This document shows, in pieces, positions 16,313-25,260 of a stretch of DNA of 64,000 nt. Both the position numbers and the translations under genes were made by a program. Origin of the DNA: Roseomonas genomospecies 6. Lineage in GTDB: Bacteria; Pseudomonadota; Alphaproteobacteria; Azospirillales; Azospirillaceae. The stretch spans positions 371,899-435,898 of the forward strand of contig NZ_QOKW01000002.1 in assembly GCF_008365375.1 (NCBI RefSeq), read 5' to 3'. The first letter of the stretch is position 1. Each line of letters begins with the position of its first letter. The notes under the pieces were generated by a model, which made no database searches, was not told the DNA's origin, and saw nothing but the letters and a program-made list of their open reading frames with translations.

Positions 16313-17242
16313 TCAGTTCCTCGGAGCCGCCGGGACCCCGCGCCGTTCGATGAGCGCCGAGGTGAGTTCCTTGGCCTTCAGCGGGTCCATGGCCGCCAGG
16401 ATCGGTGCCGTCTTGGTTTCCTTCATCCGTTCCACCACCCCCAGCAGGACGGACATGTCCAGCTCCTCGAAGATGCGGGCGGCTTCCTTGGGCTTCATCG
16501 TCTCGTAGATCTTCACGAGGCTTTCGAGCTGCGCCGCCTGCTTCTCGTCGCCCTGGCGCATCAGCTTCTGGATGTCGGTGCGGACCTTGTCCATCTCCTG
16601 CACCTTCTGGTCGATGCGCTTCTCGGCGGCGGTCAGCAGGGCCTCGCGCTGCTCCAGCTCCTTGGTGCGGCGCTCGATCTCGGCGCGGCGGTCGGCGAAA
16701 TGCTGAAGCAGCTCCTCGTTCTTCACGGGGCCGAGCGCCGCGTTGTCCGGCGGGGTCGGGTTGGGCGGCGCGCCGTTGCTGGCGCCCCCCTGGGCCGGCG
16801 CCGGTTCGGGCGAGGGCTTGGCGCCGTTGGCGGCAAGCTGCATGGGCGGGGCCGGAACGGCGCTTTGCCCCTGCGCCAGGGTCGCCGGGAATTCCGGCAG
16901 GCGGGCGTCGCGCGTGGTGATCCGCCACAGGTCGCCGACGCGCACCCCCAGCATCAGCACGGCGACGAAGATGGTCAGCGGCAGGATGCGGAACCGCCAC
17001 GCCTTCAGCCGCTCGCGCATCCGCTCCGACAGCGGGCGGCGCGGGGTTGCGGGCTTGCGCTTGGCCTTGGCCTTCACCTTGGCCTTGAGCTTCGGCTTCA
17101 CCGCACCCTGACCCTGCGGCTGGCCGGCGACGCTCTGGCTGGTGCGGACGCCGGTCGGGGTGGCCCCCGCCGGACGGATCACGATCTTGGGTTCCCCGCC
17201 GGTTGCGGCGGAGGCGCCCTTGGTGGTGGTGGCGTCGCTCAT
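16313..17242 (-). CDS. MotE-family motility chaperone, MgtE-N-like C-terminus
   Basis: This 309-residue protein has a basic Lys/Ala-rich N-terminus, one membrane segment at about residues 85-102, a Pro-rich linker, a coiled coil at about 180-245, and a C-terminal MgtE-N-like domain with VKIYETMKPKEAARIFEELD. This is the architecture of MotE, a periplasmic chaperone for the stator protein MotC in rhizobia. Here it is encoded after fliM and a DUF6468 gene, whose stop codon overlaps its start by four bases. It is the last gene of the fliL operon. Confidence 0.85.
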   Translation of the reverse strand: MSDATTTKGASAATGGEPKIVIRPAGATPTGVRTSQSVAGQPQGQGAVKPKLKAKVKAKAKRKPATPRRPLSERMRERLKAWRFRILPLTIFVAVLMLGVRVGDLWRITTRDARLPEFPATLAQGQSAVPAPPMQLAANGAKPSPEPAPAQGGASNGAPPNPTPPDNAALGPVKNEELLQHFADRRAEIERRTKELEQREALLTAAEKRIDQKVQEMDKVRTDIQKLMRQGDEKQAAQLESLVKIYETMKPKEAARIFEELDMSVLLGVVERMKETKTAPILAAMDPLKAKELTSALIERRGVPAAPRN

Positions 17243-17898
17243 CCGACCCCCTTGCCGGCGTTCTCGATGGCTTGCAGAAGTTCACGTTCGGCGCGGGACA
17301 GGCTTTCGCCCTCGCGCAGGATGGGATCGGGCGCCGGCGCCGGACGGCGCGCCAACGGTTCGGCGCGCAGCGGATCGGCCCGCAACGGCTCGTTCCGGAA
17401 GGCGGCGGAGCGCAGCGGCGGCAGGTCGTCGTGATCGTCCTGGTCGTCGTGGTCGTGATCGTCGTGGTCATCGTCATGACCGTGATCGTCCTCGACGATC
17501 GGGCGCGGCGCCATGATGGGCCGGGCGGACAGGCCGGGACGCGGCGCCGGCCGCGCGGCGGGGGCCTGCTTCGGACGCTCCCCGCCGACGTTGCCCAGAC
17601 GGTTCGCCATGGCGTCGGCGGCCTCGATCATGAACTCCAGCTCGTCGCGCAGGGTCTGCGCCTTGGCGACCGTGCGCTGAAGGTCGTCGCCGGTCTCGTG
17701 CGCCGTCTTCTTCAGGCTGCGCACGCCGGTTTCGGCACGGGACATCGCCTCGTTCAGGCCACGGACCAGCTCGGCCATCTCGCCGCGGCTTTCCCGCAGC
17801 TTGATGATCTGCTTGTTGAGGATGATCGCGTAGGCGATGGTCGCGGCCAAAAGCCCCACCATCACCAGATCGAGGATGAGCGTGAGGGTCGGGCTCAT
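17239..17898 (-). CDS. DUF6468-type membrane protein between fliM and motE
   Basis: The 219-residue protein has one N-terminal membrane segment (about residues 5-27), then a helical coiled-coil region (30-110). A very acidic, His/Asp-rich stretch follows, with dense HDDDHDDHDHDD residues at about 150, and the C-terminus ends in SLSRAERELLQAIENAGKGVG. The ATG at 17898 overlaps the fliM stop. Genes of this type are found beside fliM in many alphaproteobacteria; their molecular role is not known to me. The acidic stretch could bind metals. Confidence 0.8.
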   Translation of the reverse strand: MSPTLTLILDLVMVGLLAATIAYAIILNKQIIKLRESRGEMAELVRGLNEAMSRAETGVRSLKKTAHETGDDLQRTVAKAQTLRDELEFMIEAADAMANRLGNVGGERPKQAPAARPAPRPGLSARPIMAPRPIVEDDHGHDDDHDDHDHDDQDDHDDLPPLRSAAFRNEPLRADPLRAEPLARRPAPAPDPILREGESLSRAERELLQAIENAGKGVG

Positions 17899-18977
17899 AG
17901 CCGCATGACCTCCTGCTTGGGCAGCTCCCGCTCGATCCGCACGGCGATGTGCCCACCCTTGCGGCCCATGCGGCCTTGGAACATGGAGACGTCGCCGCAG
18001 CGCAGCTCGATGGCGCCGTCCGGCGTGGCGTTCAGAAGAATTCGTGTGCCGACGCGCCAGTTCAGCACGTCGTGCAGGGTCATCGTCACCTCGTCCAGCA
18101 CCGCGGAGATGTCCACATCGGTGACCAGCAGTTCCGAGGCGAGGTGGGTTTCCCAGATCGAGTCGCGGCCGAACTTCTCGCCCATGAACATCTGGAGCAG
18201 AAGCTCGCGCACCGGCTCCAGCGTGGCGTAGGGGATCATCAGCTCCAGGCGGCCGCCGCGATCCTCCATGTCGATGCGCAGCTTGACCAGCACCGCCGCG
18301 TTGGCGGGGCGCGCGATGGTGGCGAAGCGCGGGTTGGTCTCCAGCCGGTCGAAGCGGAAGGTGACGGGCGACAGCGGGTCGAAGGCGGCGGACAGGTCGG
18401 ACAGCACCACATGGACCATGCGCTCCACGAGGTTGCGCTCGATGGTCGTGTAGGGGCGCCCCTCGATGCGCATCGCCGCCGTGCCGCGCCGCCCGCCCAG
18501 CAGCACGTCCACGATGGAGTAGATCAGCGCCGAGTCCACGACCATGAGGCCGTAGTTGTCCCACTCCTCCGCCTTGAAGACGGACAGCATCGCGGGCAGC
18601 GGGATGGAGTTCAGATAGTCGCCGAAACGCACCGACGAAATCTGGTCGAGGCTGACCTCGACGTTGTCGGAGGTGAAATTGCGCAAAGACGTGGACATCA
18701 TGCGGACGAGGCGGTCGAAGACCACCTCCAGCATGGGGAGGCGTTCGTAGTTGACCAGCGCCGAGTTGACGAGCGCCATGATGCCGGAGTTGTCGCCGTC
18801 CCCAGCGCCGCCCTGGTCGAAACCGAGCAGGCTGTCGATCTCGTCCTGGTTCAGGACGCGGGTCGAACCGCCGCCGCCCATGTCCGCCATGTCGCCCATA
18901 TCGCCGCCGTCTTCGGCGAGGGCTGCCCATTCGGCGGCGAGGCGTTCCTCTTCGCTCAGTTCCTCGGTGTTGCTCAT
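17895..18977 (-). CDS. fliM: Flagellar motor switch protein FliM
   Basis: FliM forms the C ring and binds CheY-P through its N-terminal peptide. The 360-residue protein contains the CheY-binding type sequence LNQDEIDSLLGFD at about residues 38-50. The central CheC-like domain follows with LVERMVHVVLSDLSAAFDPL, then the C-terminal SpoA domain. The protein is slightly longer than usual because of an acidic Met/Gly-rich N-terminal stretch before that peptide. It lies between fliL and the DUF6468 gene. Confidence 0.97.
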   Translation of the reverse strand: MSNTEELSEEERLAAEWAALAEDGGDMGDMADMGGGGSTRVLNQDEIDSLLGFDQGGAGDGDNSGIMALVNSALVNYERLPMLEVVFDRLVRMMSTSLRNFTSDNVEVSLDQISSVRFGDYLNSIPLPAMLSVFKAEEWDNYGLMVVDSALIYSIVDVLLGGRRGTAAMRIEGRPYTTIERNLVERMVHVVLSDLSAAFDPLSPVTFRFDRLETNPRFATIARPANAAVLVKLRIDMEDRGGRLELMIPYATLEPVRELLLQMFMGEKFGRDSIWETHLASELLVTDVDISAVLDEVTMTLHDVLNWRVGTRILLNATPDGAIELRCGDVSMFQGRMGRKGGHIAVRIERELPKQEVMRL

Positions 18978-18995
18978 GGCCCGTTTCCGCCGCCC

Positions 18996-19517
18996 CTACT
19001 GGACCAGCATTTCCTTGAACAGCACGTCCTTCACCTTCACCGGGTGGGCGGACGCGGTGATCCGCATCAGCAGTTCCTGGCGCAGGCGGTACATGCCCGC
19101 CGACCCCTTCAGATCCTCCAGCCGCAGTTCGCGCAGATAGACCTGGAAGTTGTCGATGATGCGCGGCAGCACATGCTCGATCGCCGGTATGTCCTCGCCC
19201 TTCGCAAGCTGGATCGAGATCTTGATCTTCAGGAAGGCCGGGCGCTTGCCGCTGCTGTTCAGGTTCACCAGCATGTCCGGCAGGTCGTAGAAGACCGGTG
19301 CCGCGTGCGGGTCGGGCTGCGGCGGTTCCGCCGGCACTTCCGCATGCTCCTCCTTCTTGCCCAGCAGCGAATCCAGAAGGCCGCTGAAGTACACGCCCGC
19401 CCCGGCGCCGATCAGCAGCACCAATGGGAGGATGACGAACAGGACCAGCTTCTTGCCGCTGAATTTCTTGCGCGGCAGGCCGTCGGTCGGAACGTCGTCT
19501 TCAGCGTGCGCGGTCAT
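18996..19517 (-). CDS. fliL: Flagellar basal body-associated protein FliL
   Basis: FliL is an inner-membrane protein that supports the stators. The 173-residue protein has a short Lys-rich cytoplasmic tail, one membrane segment (about residues 25-47) and a periplasmic domain containing FYDLPDMLVNLNSSGKRPAFL. It is the first gene of the fliL-fliM-DUF6468-motE operon and diverges from the flgF operon across 511 bases. Confidence 0.96.
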   Translation of the reverse strand: MTAHAEDDVPTDGLPRKKFSGKKLVLFVILPLVLLIGAGAGVYFSGLLDSLLGKKEEHAEVPAEPPQPDPHAAPVFYDLPDMLVNLNSSGKRPAFLKIKISIQLAKGEDIPAIEHVLPRIIDNFQVYLRELRLEDLKGSAGMYRLRQELLMRITASAHPVKVKDVLFKEMLVQ

Positions 19518-20028
19518 GGAATCCTAAGCGCGAGCGGTGGCGGAGCGTGGCCTTACCAGCCCAGCAACCCTATCTTTCGGATAGTTAACAAAGTCTTTCA
19601 GGTCACTGCCCGGCCTGTGACAGACGTGCAACCGGACGCATCGGCACGGTTCTTGAGTGGGGCTCGGCCGGAGATCCCTGTCCGCCCCCCCTTCCAACCG
19701 AGGAGGTCACGCCCGAACCGCGCCCGCAATTCGCCTTTTTCCCGCCATCCGCCAGTTCTCCGCCCTTCCCGTCCCTCCGTGTCGAGCGGATGGGGACCCC
19801 TTGACCCGCGCGCCGTCCCGTGGCGCGGGAGCGGAGAGTTTTTGCCCGGCGGCGGGCGGCAGCCCTTTCCGTCCCACCGGCAGTTCTTGCCCGGCAGCCG
19901 CGTTCCCGGCGGCAGCGGTGGCCGCCGTTCCCGTACTTGCGGGCCTCCCCATGCGTTGGCACGCGCCGTGCAAAGCCTTGGGCGCCGGTCGGAACGCTCC
20001 CCCGGCCCGAGAGGAAAAGAGGCCGCCG
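19518..20028. other. Divergent promoter region between fliL and flgF
   Basis: No gene is supported in these 511 bases. The flgF side carries a sigma-54-type promoter at 19957-19972, and the fliL side shows an AT-richer patch with a TTAAC half-site near 19584 that may be part of the fliL promoter. A weaker sigma-54-like sequence, GGCAC-N5-TTGA, is at about 19641-19655. Confidence 0.6.
19957..19972 (+). promoter_or_regulatory. Sigma-54 promoter for the flgF-flgG-flgA-flgH operon
   Basis: The sequence TGGCACGCGCCGTGCA matches the sigma-54 consensus TGGCACG-N4-TTGCA except for one base. GG at 19958-19959 and GC at 19970-19971 have the required ten-base spacing. It lies 57 bases before flgF, as expected for a late basal-body operon. 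Confidence 0.75.
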
Positions 20029-20751
20029 ATGGAAAATCCGATCTACGTGTCCCTGTCGCGCCAGATGTCCCTGCGCCGCCAGTTGGACGTGATTTCGAAC
20101 AACATCGCGAACATGAACACCACGGGCTTCAAGCAGCAGCGCATGCTGTTCACGGAGTTTCTGGAGCGTCCGGGCATGCACGAGCAGGTCAGCTTCGTGC
20201 AGGACCGCGCCGTGGTGCGCGACCTCGCCGCCGGCGGGCTGACGCAGACCGGCAACCCGCTGGATCTGGCGCTGACCGGCCACGGCTATTTCACGGTCGA
20301 TACGGCGAACGGCCCCCGCTACACCCGCGCCGGCAATTTCCGCATGAACGACCAGCGCCAGATCGTGGACGGCGGCGGCCTTCCGGTCCTGGGCGACAAC
20401 GGCCAGCCCCTCGCCCTCCCGAACGGCACGAAGGACGTCATGGTGACCGGCGACGGCACCGTCTCGACCGAGTTGGGTCCGGTGGGGCGGCTGAACATCG
20501 TCACCTTCCGGAACGAGCAGTTGATGACCGAGGTCGGCGCCGGCCTGTACGTCAGCGACGAGGAGCCGCAGCCGGCCCCCGCCGACACGAAAGTGGCACA
20601 GGGAATGCTAGAGAATTCGAACGTGAAGCCGGTGGTGGAAATGACGACGCTGATCGAGATCCAGCGCCAGTACCAGTCCAACCAGAAGCTGATCGAAAAC
20701 GAGCACGAACGCATCCGCAGCGCCATCCAGAGACTGGGCCGCTCGGTCTGA
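20029..20751 (+). CDS. flgF: Flagellar proximal rod protein FlgF
   Basis: FlgF is a rod subunit. The 240-residue protein has the N-terminal rod motif DVISNNIANMNTTGFKQQRM and the C-terminal helix VEMTTLIEIQRQYQSNQKLI. It is shorter than FlgG and lacks parts of the central domain, which separates the two. It begins the plus-strand operon with flgG, flgA and flgH, 26 bases before flgG. Confidence 0.95.
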   Translation: MENPIYVSLSRQMSLRRQLDVISNNIANMNTTGFKQQRMLFTEFLERPGMHEQVSFVQDRAVVRDLAAGGLTQTGNPLDLALTGHGYFTVDTANGPRYTRAGNFRMNDQRQIVDGGGLPVLGDNGQPLALPNGTKDVMVTGDGTVSTELGPVGRLNIVTFRNEQLMTEVGAGLYVSDEEPQPAPADTKVAQGMLENSNVKPVVEMTTLIEIQRQYQSNQKLIENEHERIRSAIQRLGRSV

Positions 20752-20776
20752 CCGAACGCAAAGAGGAGTAGGAACC

Positions 20777-21562
20777 ATGCGCAGCCTCGCCATCGGCGCC
20801 ACCGGCATGATCGCCCAGCAGTTGAACGTCGAGACCATCTCGAACAACATCGCCAACGCCACGACGACCGGCTTCAAGAAGCAGCGGGCCGAGTTCCAGG
20901 ACCTGCTCTACCAGAATTTCCGGCGCATCGGCTCCACCTCGTCGGACGCCGGCACCATCGTGCCGACCGGCGTGCAGGTGGGTGCCGGCGTGCGCGTCGC
21001 CGCGGTCGCCCGCGTGCTGGAGCAGGGCAACCTGACCGTCACCGACAACAAGCTGGACGTCGCCATCAACGGCTCCGGCTACTTCCAGGTGCAGCTCCCC
21101 AGCGGCGACACGGCCTACACCCGCGCCGGCAATTTCAAGCTGTCGCCGGAGGGCATCATCGTCACCGCCGACGGCTATCCGGTGCAGCCGGCGATCACCA
21201 TCCCGGCGGAAGCCGTGGACGTCGCCATCAACGCCTCGGGCGAGGTGCTGGTGAAGCTGGACGGCCAGGTGGCGCAGCAGAACGTCGGCCAGATCCAGCT
21301 CTCCACCTTCGCCAACGCGGCGGGGCTGGAGGCCGTCGGCGACAACCTGTTCCTGCAGACCGGCGCGTCGGGCGAGGCGGTCGGCGGCAACCCCGGCGCC
21401 CCCGGCTTCGGCCGCGTGGTCCAGGGCGCGCTGGAGACCTCCAACGTCAACATCGTGCAGGAGATCACCACCCTGATCTCCGCCCAGCGCGCCTACGAGA
21501 TGAATTCCAAGGTCATCAAGACCACCGACGAGATGATGCAGCAGGCCTCGCAGCTCCGCTGA
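20777..21562 (+). CDS. flgG: Flagellar distal rod protein FlgG
   Basis: FlgG forms the distal rod. The protein has 261 residues, the family's usual length, with the motif TISNNIANATTTGFKKQRAEFQ at the start and the closing helix VQEITTLISAQRAYEMNSKVI. It begins MRSLAIGATGMIAQQLNVE, typical of FlgG. It follows flgF and precedes flgA by 41 bases. Confidence 0.98.
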   Translation: MRSLAIGATGMIAQQLNVETISNNIANATTTGFKKQRAEFQDLLYQNFRRIGSTSSDAGTIVPTGVQVGAGVRVAAVARVLEQGNLTVTDNKLDVAINGSGYFQVQLPSGDTAYTRAGNFKLSPEGIIVTADGYPVQPAITIPAEAVDVAINASGEVLVKLDGQVAQQNVGQIQLSTFANAAGLEAVGDNLFLQTGASGEAVGGNPGAPGFGRVVQGALETSNVNIVQEITTLISAQRAYEMNSKVIKTTDEMMQQASQLR

Positions 21563-21602
21563 TCCAGGCTCCTGAAGCGCATCCCAGGAAGGAACGCCCG
21601 CC

Positions 21603-22394
21603 ATGCCCCGCCCCGCCCTCCGCATCCTCGGCACCGCCCTTTTCGCCGCCGCCCTCCTCGGCGGGTCTTCCGCCCTGGCGCAGACCTACGGTGCCCAGAC
21701 CTACGACGGGCCGGACGCGACGGTTTCCGCGGCGCCCGCCCAGGCGGTGGTGTACGGCCCGGCCCATGTCGAGGCGGTCCTGTCCGACGCGCTGTCCCGC
21801 CACGTCACCGTGGGCCGCCTGCAGATGGAGCTGGACAACCGCGCGACGGAGCTGCGCGCCCCGGCGGGCGCCGGCGGCCTGACGGTGGAGAACCTCTACT
21901 TCAACCCGGTGCAGGGCCGCTTCGCCGCGGAACTGGTCGTCGCCGACACCCGTCCGACGGTGCGCCTTCCGGTCTCGGGCCGCGCCTACGGCGTGGTTCA
22001 GGTGCCGGTCCTGGCGCGGCGCATCGCGCCTGGCGACGTGATCGGCCCGGGCGACGTGGATTGGCAGGACGTGCGCGCCGACCTGACCGGCAGCGACGTC
22101 GCCGCCACCGACGCCCAGCTCATCGGCATGACGCCCCGGCGCGGCGTTCCGTTGAACCAGCCCGTACGGCTGCGCGACCTCCAGTCGCCGCGGGTCGTGG
22201 ACAAGGGCTCGCTGGTCACCATCACGCTGGCCACCGAGAACCTGACCCTGTCGGCCCAGGGCAAGGCCCTGCAGGACGGCGGCAAGGGCGACGTGATCCG
22301 CGTCGTCAACACCCAATCGAACCGCATCGTCGAGGCGACGGTCGCCGGCCCCAACACCGTCGCCGTGGCAAAGCCCGGCTTCATCGCGAAGTAA
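21603..22394 (+). CDS. flgA: P-ring assembly chaperone FlgA
   Basis: FlgA is a periplasmic chaperone for P-ring formation by FlgI. The 263-residue protein has a signal peptide ending around SSALAQ (residues 18-24), a variable N-terminal part, and the C-terminal SAF-like domain with PVLARRIAPGDVIGPGDVDW and KGDVIRVVNTQSNRIVEATV. It precedes flgH by 12 bases. Confidence 0.95.
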   Translation: MPRPALRILGTALFAAALLGGSSALAQTYGAQTYDGPDATVSAAPAQAVVYGPAHVEAVLSDALSRHVTVGRLQMELDNRATELRAPAGAGGLTVENLYFNPVQGRFAAELVVADTRPTVRLPVSGRAYGVVQVPVLARRIAPGDVIGPGDVDWQDVRADLTGSDVAATDAQLIGMTPRRGVPLNQPVRLRDLQSPRVVDKGSLVTITLATENLTLSAQGKALQDGGKGDVIRVVNTQSNRIVEATVAGPNTVAVAKPGFIAK

Positions 22395-22406
22395 GGAGAA
22401 AGCTCC

Positions 22407-23192
22407 ATGGCCACCCACATGATGCCCGCCGCCACGTACACCGTCCGCACGGCCTTCCGCTTCGCGCTGCTCGCCGCCGTCGCCGCCGGCCTTCCCGCCT
22501 GCAACGCCATGTCGCGGGTGGGCGACATCGGCTCCGCCCCCGAACTCACCAAGATCAAGGACCCGCAGGCCCAGCCCGGCTACCAGCCCGTCAGCCTGCC
22601 GATGCCGACCCCCCTGCCGACGGAGCGCAACCCGAACTCCCTGTGGCGGACCGGCGCCAAGGCCTTCTTCAAGGACCAGCGCGCGGCCAAGGTGGGCGAC
22701 CTGCTGACCGTGGACATCCAGATCAACGACCAGGCCCAGCTCAACAACCAGACCACCCGGACGCGCGACAACTCCGAAACCGCGGGCATGCCGAGCTTCC
22801 TCGGCTTCGAGGGGAAGGCGCTGCAGCGCGCCCTGCCCGACGGGGTGAGCGCCGACAGCCTGATCGACCTGTCCAGCACCACCTCCAACGCCGGCAAGGG
22901 CGCCATCAACCGCAAGGAGCAGATCACCCTGAAGGTGGCCGCGCTGGTCACCCAGAGCCTGCCCAATGGCAACATGGTGATCCAGGGCCGGCAGGAGGTC
23001 CGCGTGAACTACGAGGTGCGCGACCTCATCATCACCGGCGTGATCCGGCCCGAGGACATCACCGCGCAGAACACCATCAGCTACGAGAAGGTGGCCGAGG
23101 CCCGGATTTCCTACGGCGGACGCGGCCAGATCACCGACGTGCAGCAGCCCCGCTACGGCCAGCAGCTCTTCGACATCATCATGCCCTTCTGA
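22407..23192 (+). CDS. flgH: Flagellar L-ring lipoprotein FlgH
   Basis: FlgH makes the outer-membrane L ring. The 261-residue protein has a lipoprotein signal ending in the lipobox LPAC (Cys at about residue 32). The L-ring domain contains VGDLLTVDIQINDQAQLNNQTT and NYEVRDLIITGVIRPEDI. It is the last gene of the flgF operon and borders the accessory stretch that follows. Confidence 0.97.
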   Translation: MATHMMPAATYTVRTAFRFALLAAVAAGLPACNAMSRVGDIGSAPELTKIKDPQAQPGYQPVSLPMPTPLPTERNPNSLWRTGAKAFFKDQRAAKVGDLLTVDIQINDQAQLNNQTTRTRDNSETAGMPSFLGFEGKALQRALPDGVSADSLIDLSSTTSNAGKGAINRKEQITLKVAALVTQSLPNGNMVIQGRQEVRVNYEVRDLIITGVIRPEDITAQNTISYEKVAEARISYGGRGQITDVQQPRYGQQLFDIIMPF

Positions 23193-23856
23193 TGACGGTC
23201 GCCTGACCGGGGGACGAGACGGACAAGAGCGTCGGGAGGGCATTTCCTGCCGCCCGGCGCCTTTTGCCGTGCCGTTCCTTGCCCATTCGGAGCTCGTCTT
23301 TTCCATGTCCGCGCCGATAGCCATGAGGCGCGCCCCGCGCGCTTAAGCCTACAGGGCGGCGCGCATATGCTTCTGCGGCGCCGGGCACATACAAACCGGC
23401 TGCATCAGCATGGTGCATGGGGAGGTACGGCTATCCCCTCCGGCGCAGTCATGACTCGGGGCCAGTTCGCCACTGATCAGCCTCGGACCGGGAACGACCT
23501 GAGCGCTGCTTTACCGCTGGCTATGTCAGCCCCATCCTCAAATTCGCGAGAGAGCATAGTAAGAACATCGGAACCGTTCTGCCCTTCTACGCGATTCGGC
23601 TGCGGAGCCTCGTGCGTCCGGTGGCGGTGCTGACGGTTGTCTCTGAGGCGTGTCAGCATAAGACCAAGACCGATCCGTTTGCCATGGCTGCCAGCGCCGA
23701 GACGGACGCGAACCTGCGCCGACTCGAACCGCTTCTCCGCCGTGCTCAGTGTGGGATGAAGGGATGGGTCTGGTTCGAGATCGAATGGATGCAATAGGCC
23801 CGGAAACGCGAAGGGCGCCCGAAGGCGCCCTGGTGACGCGGCGCTGACGGAGCGGG
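23193..23856. other. Gene-poor accessory stretch after flgH
   Basis: These 664 bases hold no convincing gene. On the plus strand a frame is open from 23477 to a TAG at 23795-23797 without an upstream ATG. It reads as a plausible but headless protein of about 106 residues, including YVSPILKFAREHSKNIG, and could be a decayed fragment. A 105-residue frame occupies almost the same span on the minus strand and is likely its shadow. The terminator at 23812-23831 follows. Confidence 0.5.
23812..23831. terminator. Terminator-like hairpin, 8-bp stem
   Basis: AGGGCGCC (23812-23819) and GGCGCCCT (23824-23831) pair around a CGAA loop. It lies 26 bases after the minus-strand gene that ends at 23857. Confidence 0.6.
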
Positions 23857-24306
23857 TTAATGTTGAGGTTGGGTCGGCTGTTGAACCTGCGGAGCCGGCA
23901 CTAGGATTACCTGTGGCGCCTGCTGTTTGGTCGCCGTAATCGAGTTGGCGATGGCGCTTGTGGTCGCGGCCTGTTCCGTGCGCATCGCGCGAAACTCGTC
24001 AGCGAGGCGCGGAGCGAGCGCATCGACCTTACTTTGGGTGGAATAGGTCACCGCCCCTAATACTGCTGCACCGATGGCTATGGCTGAAGCCAGAACGCTT
24101 GCCGCGATCTTTAAACCGGATACATCCCCCTTTAGCTCGAGAAGCCCTTTCTCAAGCCCAAGAAGCCGGTCATCAACTTTGGTGCGCCATGCGTCGTCCA
24201 TGCCACCAATATGGCCGCCGCCACCGCCTCGGGCAATAACCTCTTGTGTGACCTCCTCGACAAGCAAGGTCCGGGCCGGATGTGGAGCGACATTGAACCC
24301 CGCCAT
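23857..24306 (-). CDS. Hypothetical single-span coiled-coil protein
   Basis: I do not recognise this 149-residue protein. It has a Gly-rich patch near residue 28, a coiled-coil stretch at about 35-65 (DDRLLGLEKGLLELKGDVSG), one membrane segment at about 66-88, and a Gln/Pro-rich C-terminus. This layout (helix plus single span) is common among small phage- or plasmid-borne proteins. Its start is three bases past the stop of the zinc-ribbon gene at 24310-24567, so the two are probably co-transcribed. Confidence 0.7.
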   Translation of the reverse strand: MAGFNVAPHPARTLLVEEVTQEVIARGGGGGHIGGMDDAWRTKVDDRLLGLEKGLLELKGDVSGLKIAASVLASAIAIGAAVLGAVTYSTQSKVDALAPRLADEFRAMRTEQAATTSAIANSITATKQQAPQVILVPAPQVQQPTQPQH

Positions 24307-24309
24307 TTC

Positions 24310-24567
24310 TTATCCGCCTTTCTTCATAAAATGCTCAATAAGCAATTTTGCATGCTGCCTTGAGAAGCCACAATTAAGGCAAATCATTATAATCACAGGG
24401 ACAGAAGGCCCACCAATTACAATATTACCACCAACATGCCCGAGAGGGATGGATGATGAAAACTGGGCCTCATCATCGGGTATCATCCAATCATTCCTCC
24501 CGCAGCTTGGGCAATCGGATTTTGCATTAACAGACGATAAGAAGTTCGTAATGTCGCTTGGTTTCAC
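24310..24567 (-). CDS. Small zinc-ribbon-like protein, AT-rich gene
   Basis: This 85-residue protein has two Cys pairs, SDCPSCGRNDW and MICLNCGFSRQHA, spaced as in a zinc ribbon. The start is GTG at 24567 behind a strong GGAGGGG site. The gene is much lower in GC than its neighbours and uses AT-ending codons, which suggests recent transfer. The function is unknown; the ribbon suggests nucleic-acid or protein binding. Confidence 0.75.
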   Translation of the reverse strand: MKPSDITNFLSSVNAKSDCPSCGRNDWMIPDDEAQFSSSIPLGHVGGNIVIGGPSVPVIIMICLNCGFSRQHAKLLIEHFMKKGG

Positions 24568-24627
24568 TGATTACCCCTCCCTCACCTCAACCACGCGGGC
24601 TTAGTGGCTTGACCCCGGACCCTACGA

Positions 24628-25260
24628 TTACCGCTTCGCAGGCTTCTTTGATGCCGCGGGGGCGCTTTCCGTCTTGGCCGGTTCAACCTTCGGGGGGAAC
24701 CGCTTGTCGATGGCCTCGATCTGAAGCGAGATCATCTGGGGCGTGATAGTGACCACCTTCTCCTCACCGTTCTTCGCGAAGAACTTTACGCTGTAGCCTG
24801 TGGAGGCGTGGTCGCGGAGGACCTTATCGGGAATGGTCGCCCCGAATGTCTCGTAATGCCCACAGCCAGTGTAGCGCCCGCATGAGCCAACCTCTCGGTT
24901 GATACTCACGAACTCAAGCTGGTCCCCGCCTTGCCCGTTCACCCGGCTCCAGAACTTCCATCCACTGCCCTCGTAATAATCGACGACGTAGAGTTGATGG
25001 CTGGCCGATCCTGATGCCCGATCCACCCAGCTCCGCAGGTTCGCGGCGTTCACGAGGATACCGTAGGGCTGATAGCCAAGCGATAACCTTGGCCCCTGGA
25101 ACTTGACCAGCTTCTCGAACGAGTCGTCCTTCACCTCGACGCGAGCGACTTCAGTTGAGGCTATGCCAGCGGTCGTGTTGAAAGGAGCGCTGGCTGGCGG
25201 GGCGCACCCGGATACTAAAACGGCAACGACAGTGGCGACCGCAACACCAATTCCCTTCAT
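24628..25260 (-). CDS. Hypothetical lipoprotein
   Basis: The 210-residue protein begins with a lipoprotein signal peptide, MKGIGVAVATVVAVLVSGC, with Cys at about residue 19. An in-frame start eight codons upstream exists but would weaken the signal. The mature part contains aromatic residues and a possible beta-rich fold (SGSASHQLYVVDYYEGSGWKF); a CGRYTGCGHYETFG stretch carries two further Cys. The C-terminus is Lys/Pro/Ala-rich. I know no named homologue. It is the first gene of a likely three-gene minus-strand unit. Confidence 0.75.
   Translation of the reverse strand: MKGIGVAVATVVAVLVSGCAPPASAPFNTTAGIASTEVARVEVKDDSFEKLVKFQGPRLSLGYQPYGILVNAANLRSWVDRASGSASHQLYVVDYYEGSGWKFWSRVNGQGGDQLEFVSINREVGSCGRYTGCGHYETFGATIPDKVLRDHASTGYSVKFFAKNGEEKVVTITPQMISLQIEAIDKRFPPKVEPAKTESAPAASKKPAKR

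Noticed and set aside
19641..19655. A second sigma-54 promoter far upstream of flgF
   Set aside because: GGCAC-N5-TTGA lacks the essential GC of the second element and is nearly 390 bases from the gene, while a better site is at 19957-19972.
17949..20771. An open frame of 940 codons on the plus strand across fliM and fliL
   Set aside because: It is a His/Gln/Asp-rich shadow of fliM and fliL and also runs over the divergent promoter region and flgF.
23477..23794. A 105-residue frame on the minus strand in the accessory stretch
   Set aside because: It has no family match, and mirrors a more protein-like plus-strand frame that itself lacks a start. Neither is called a gene.
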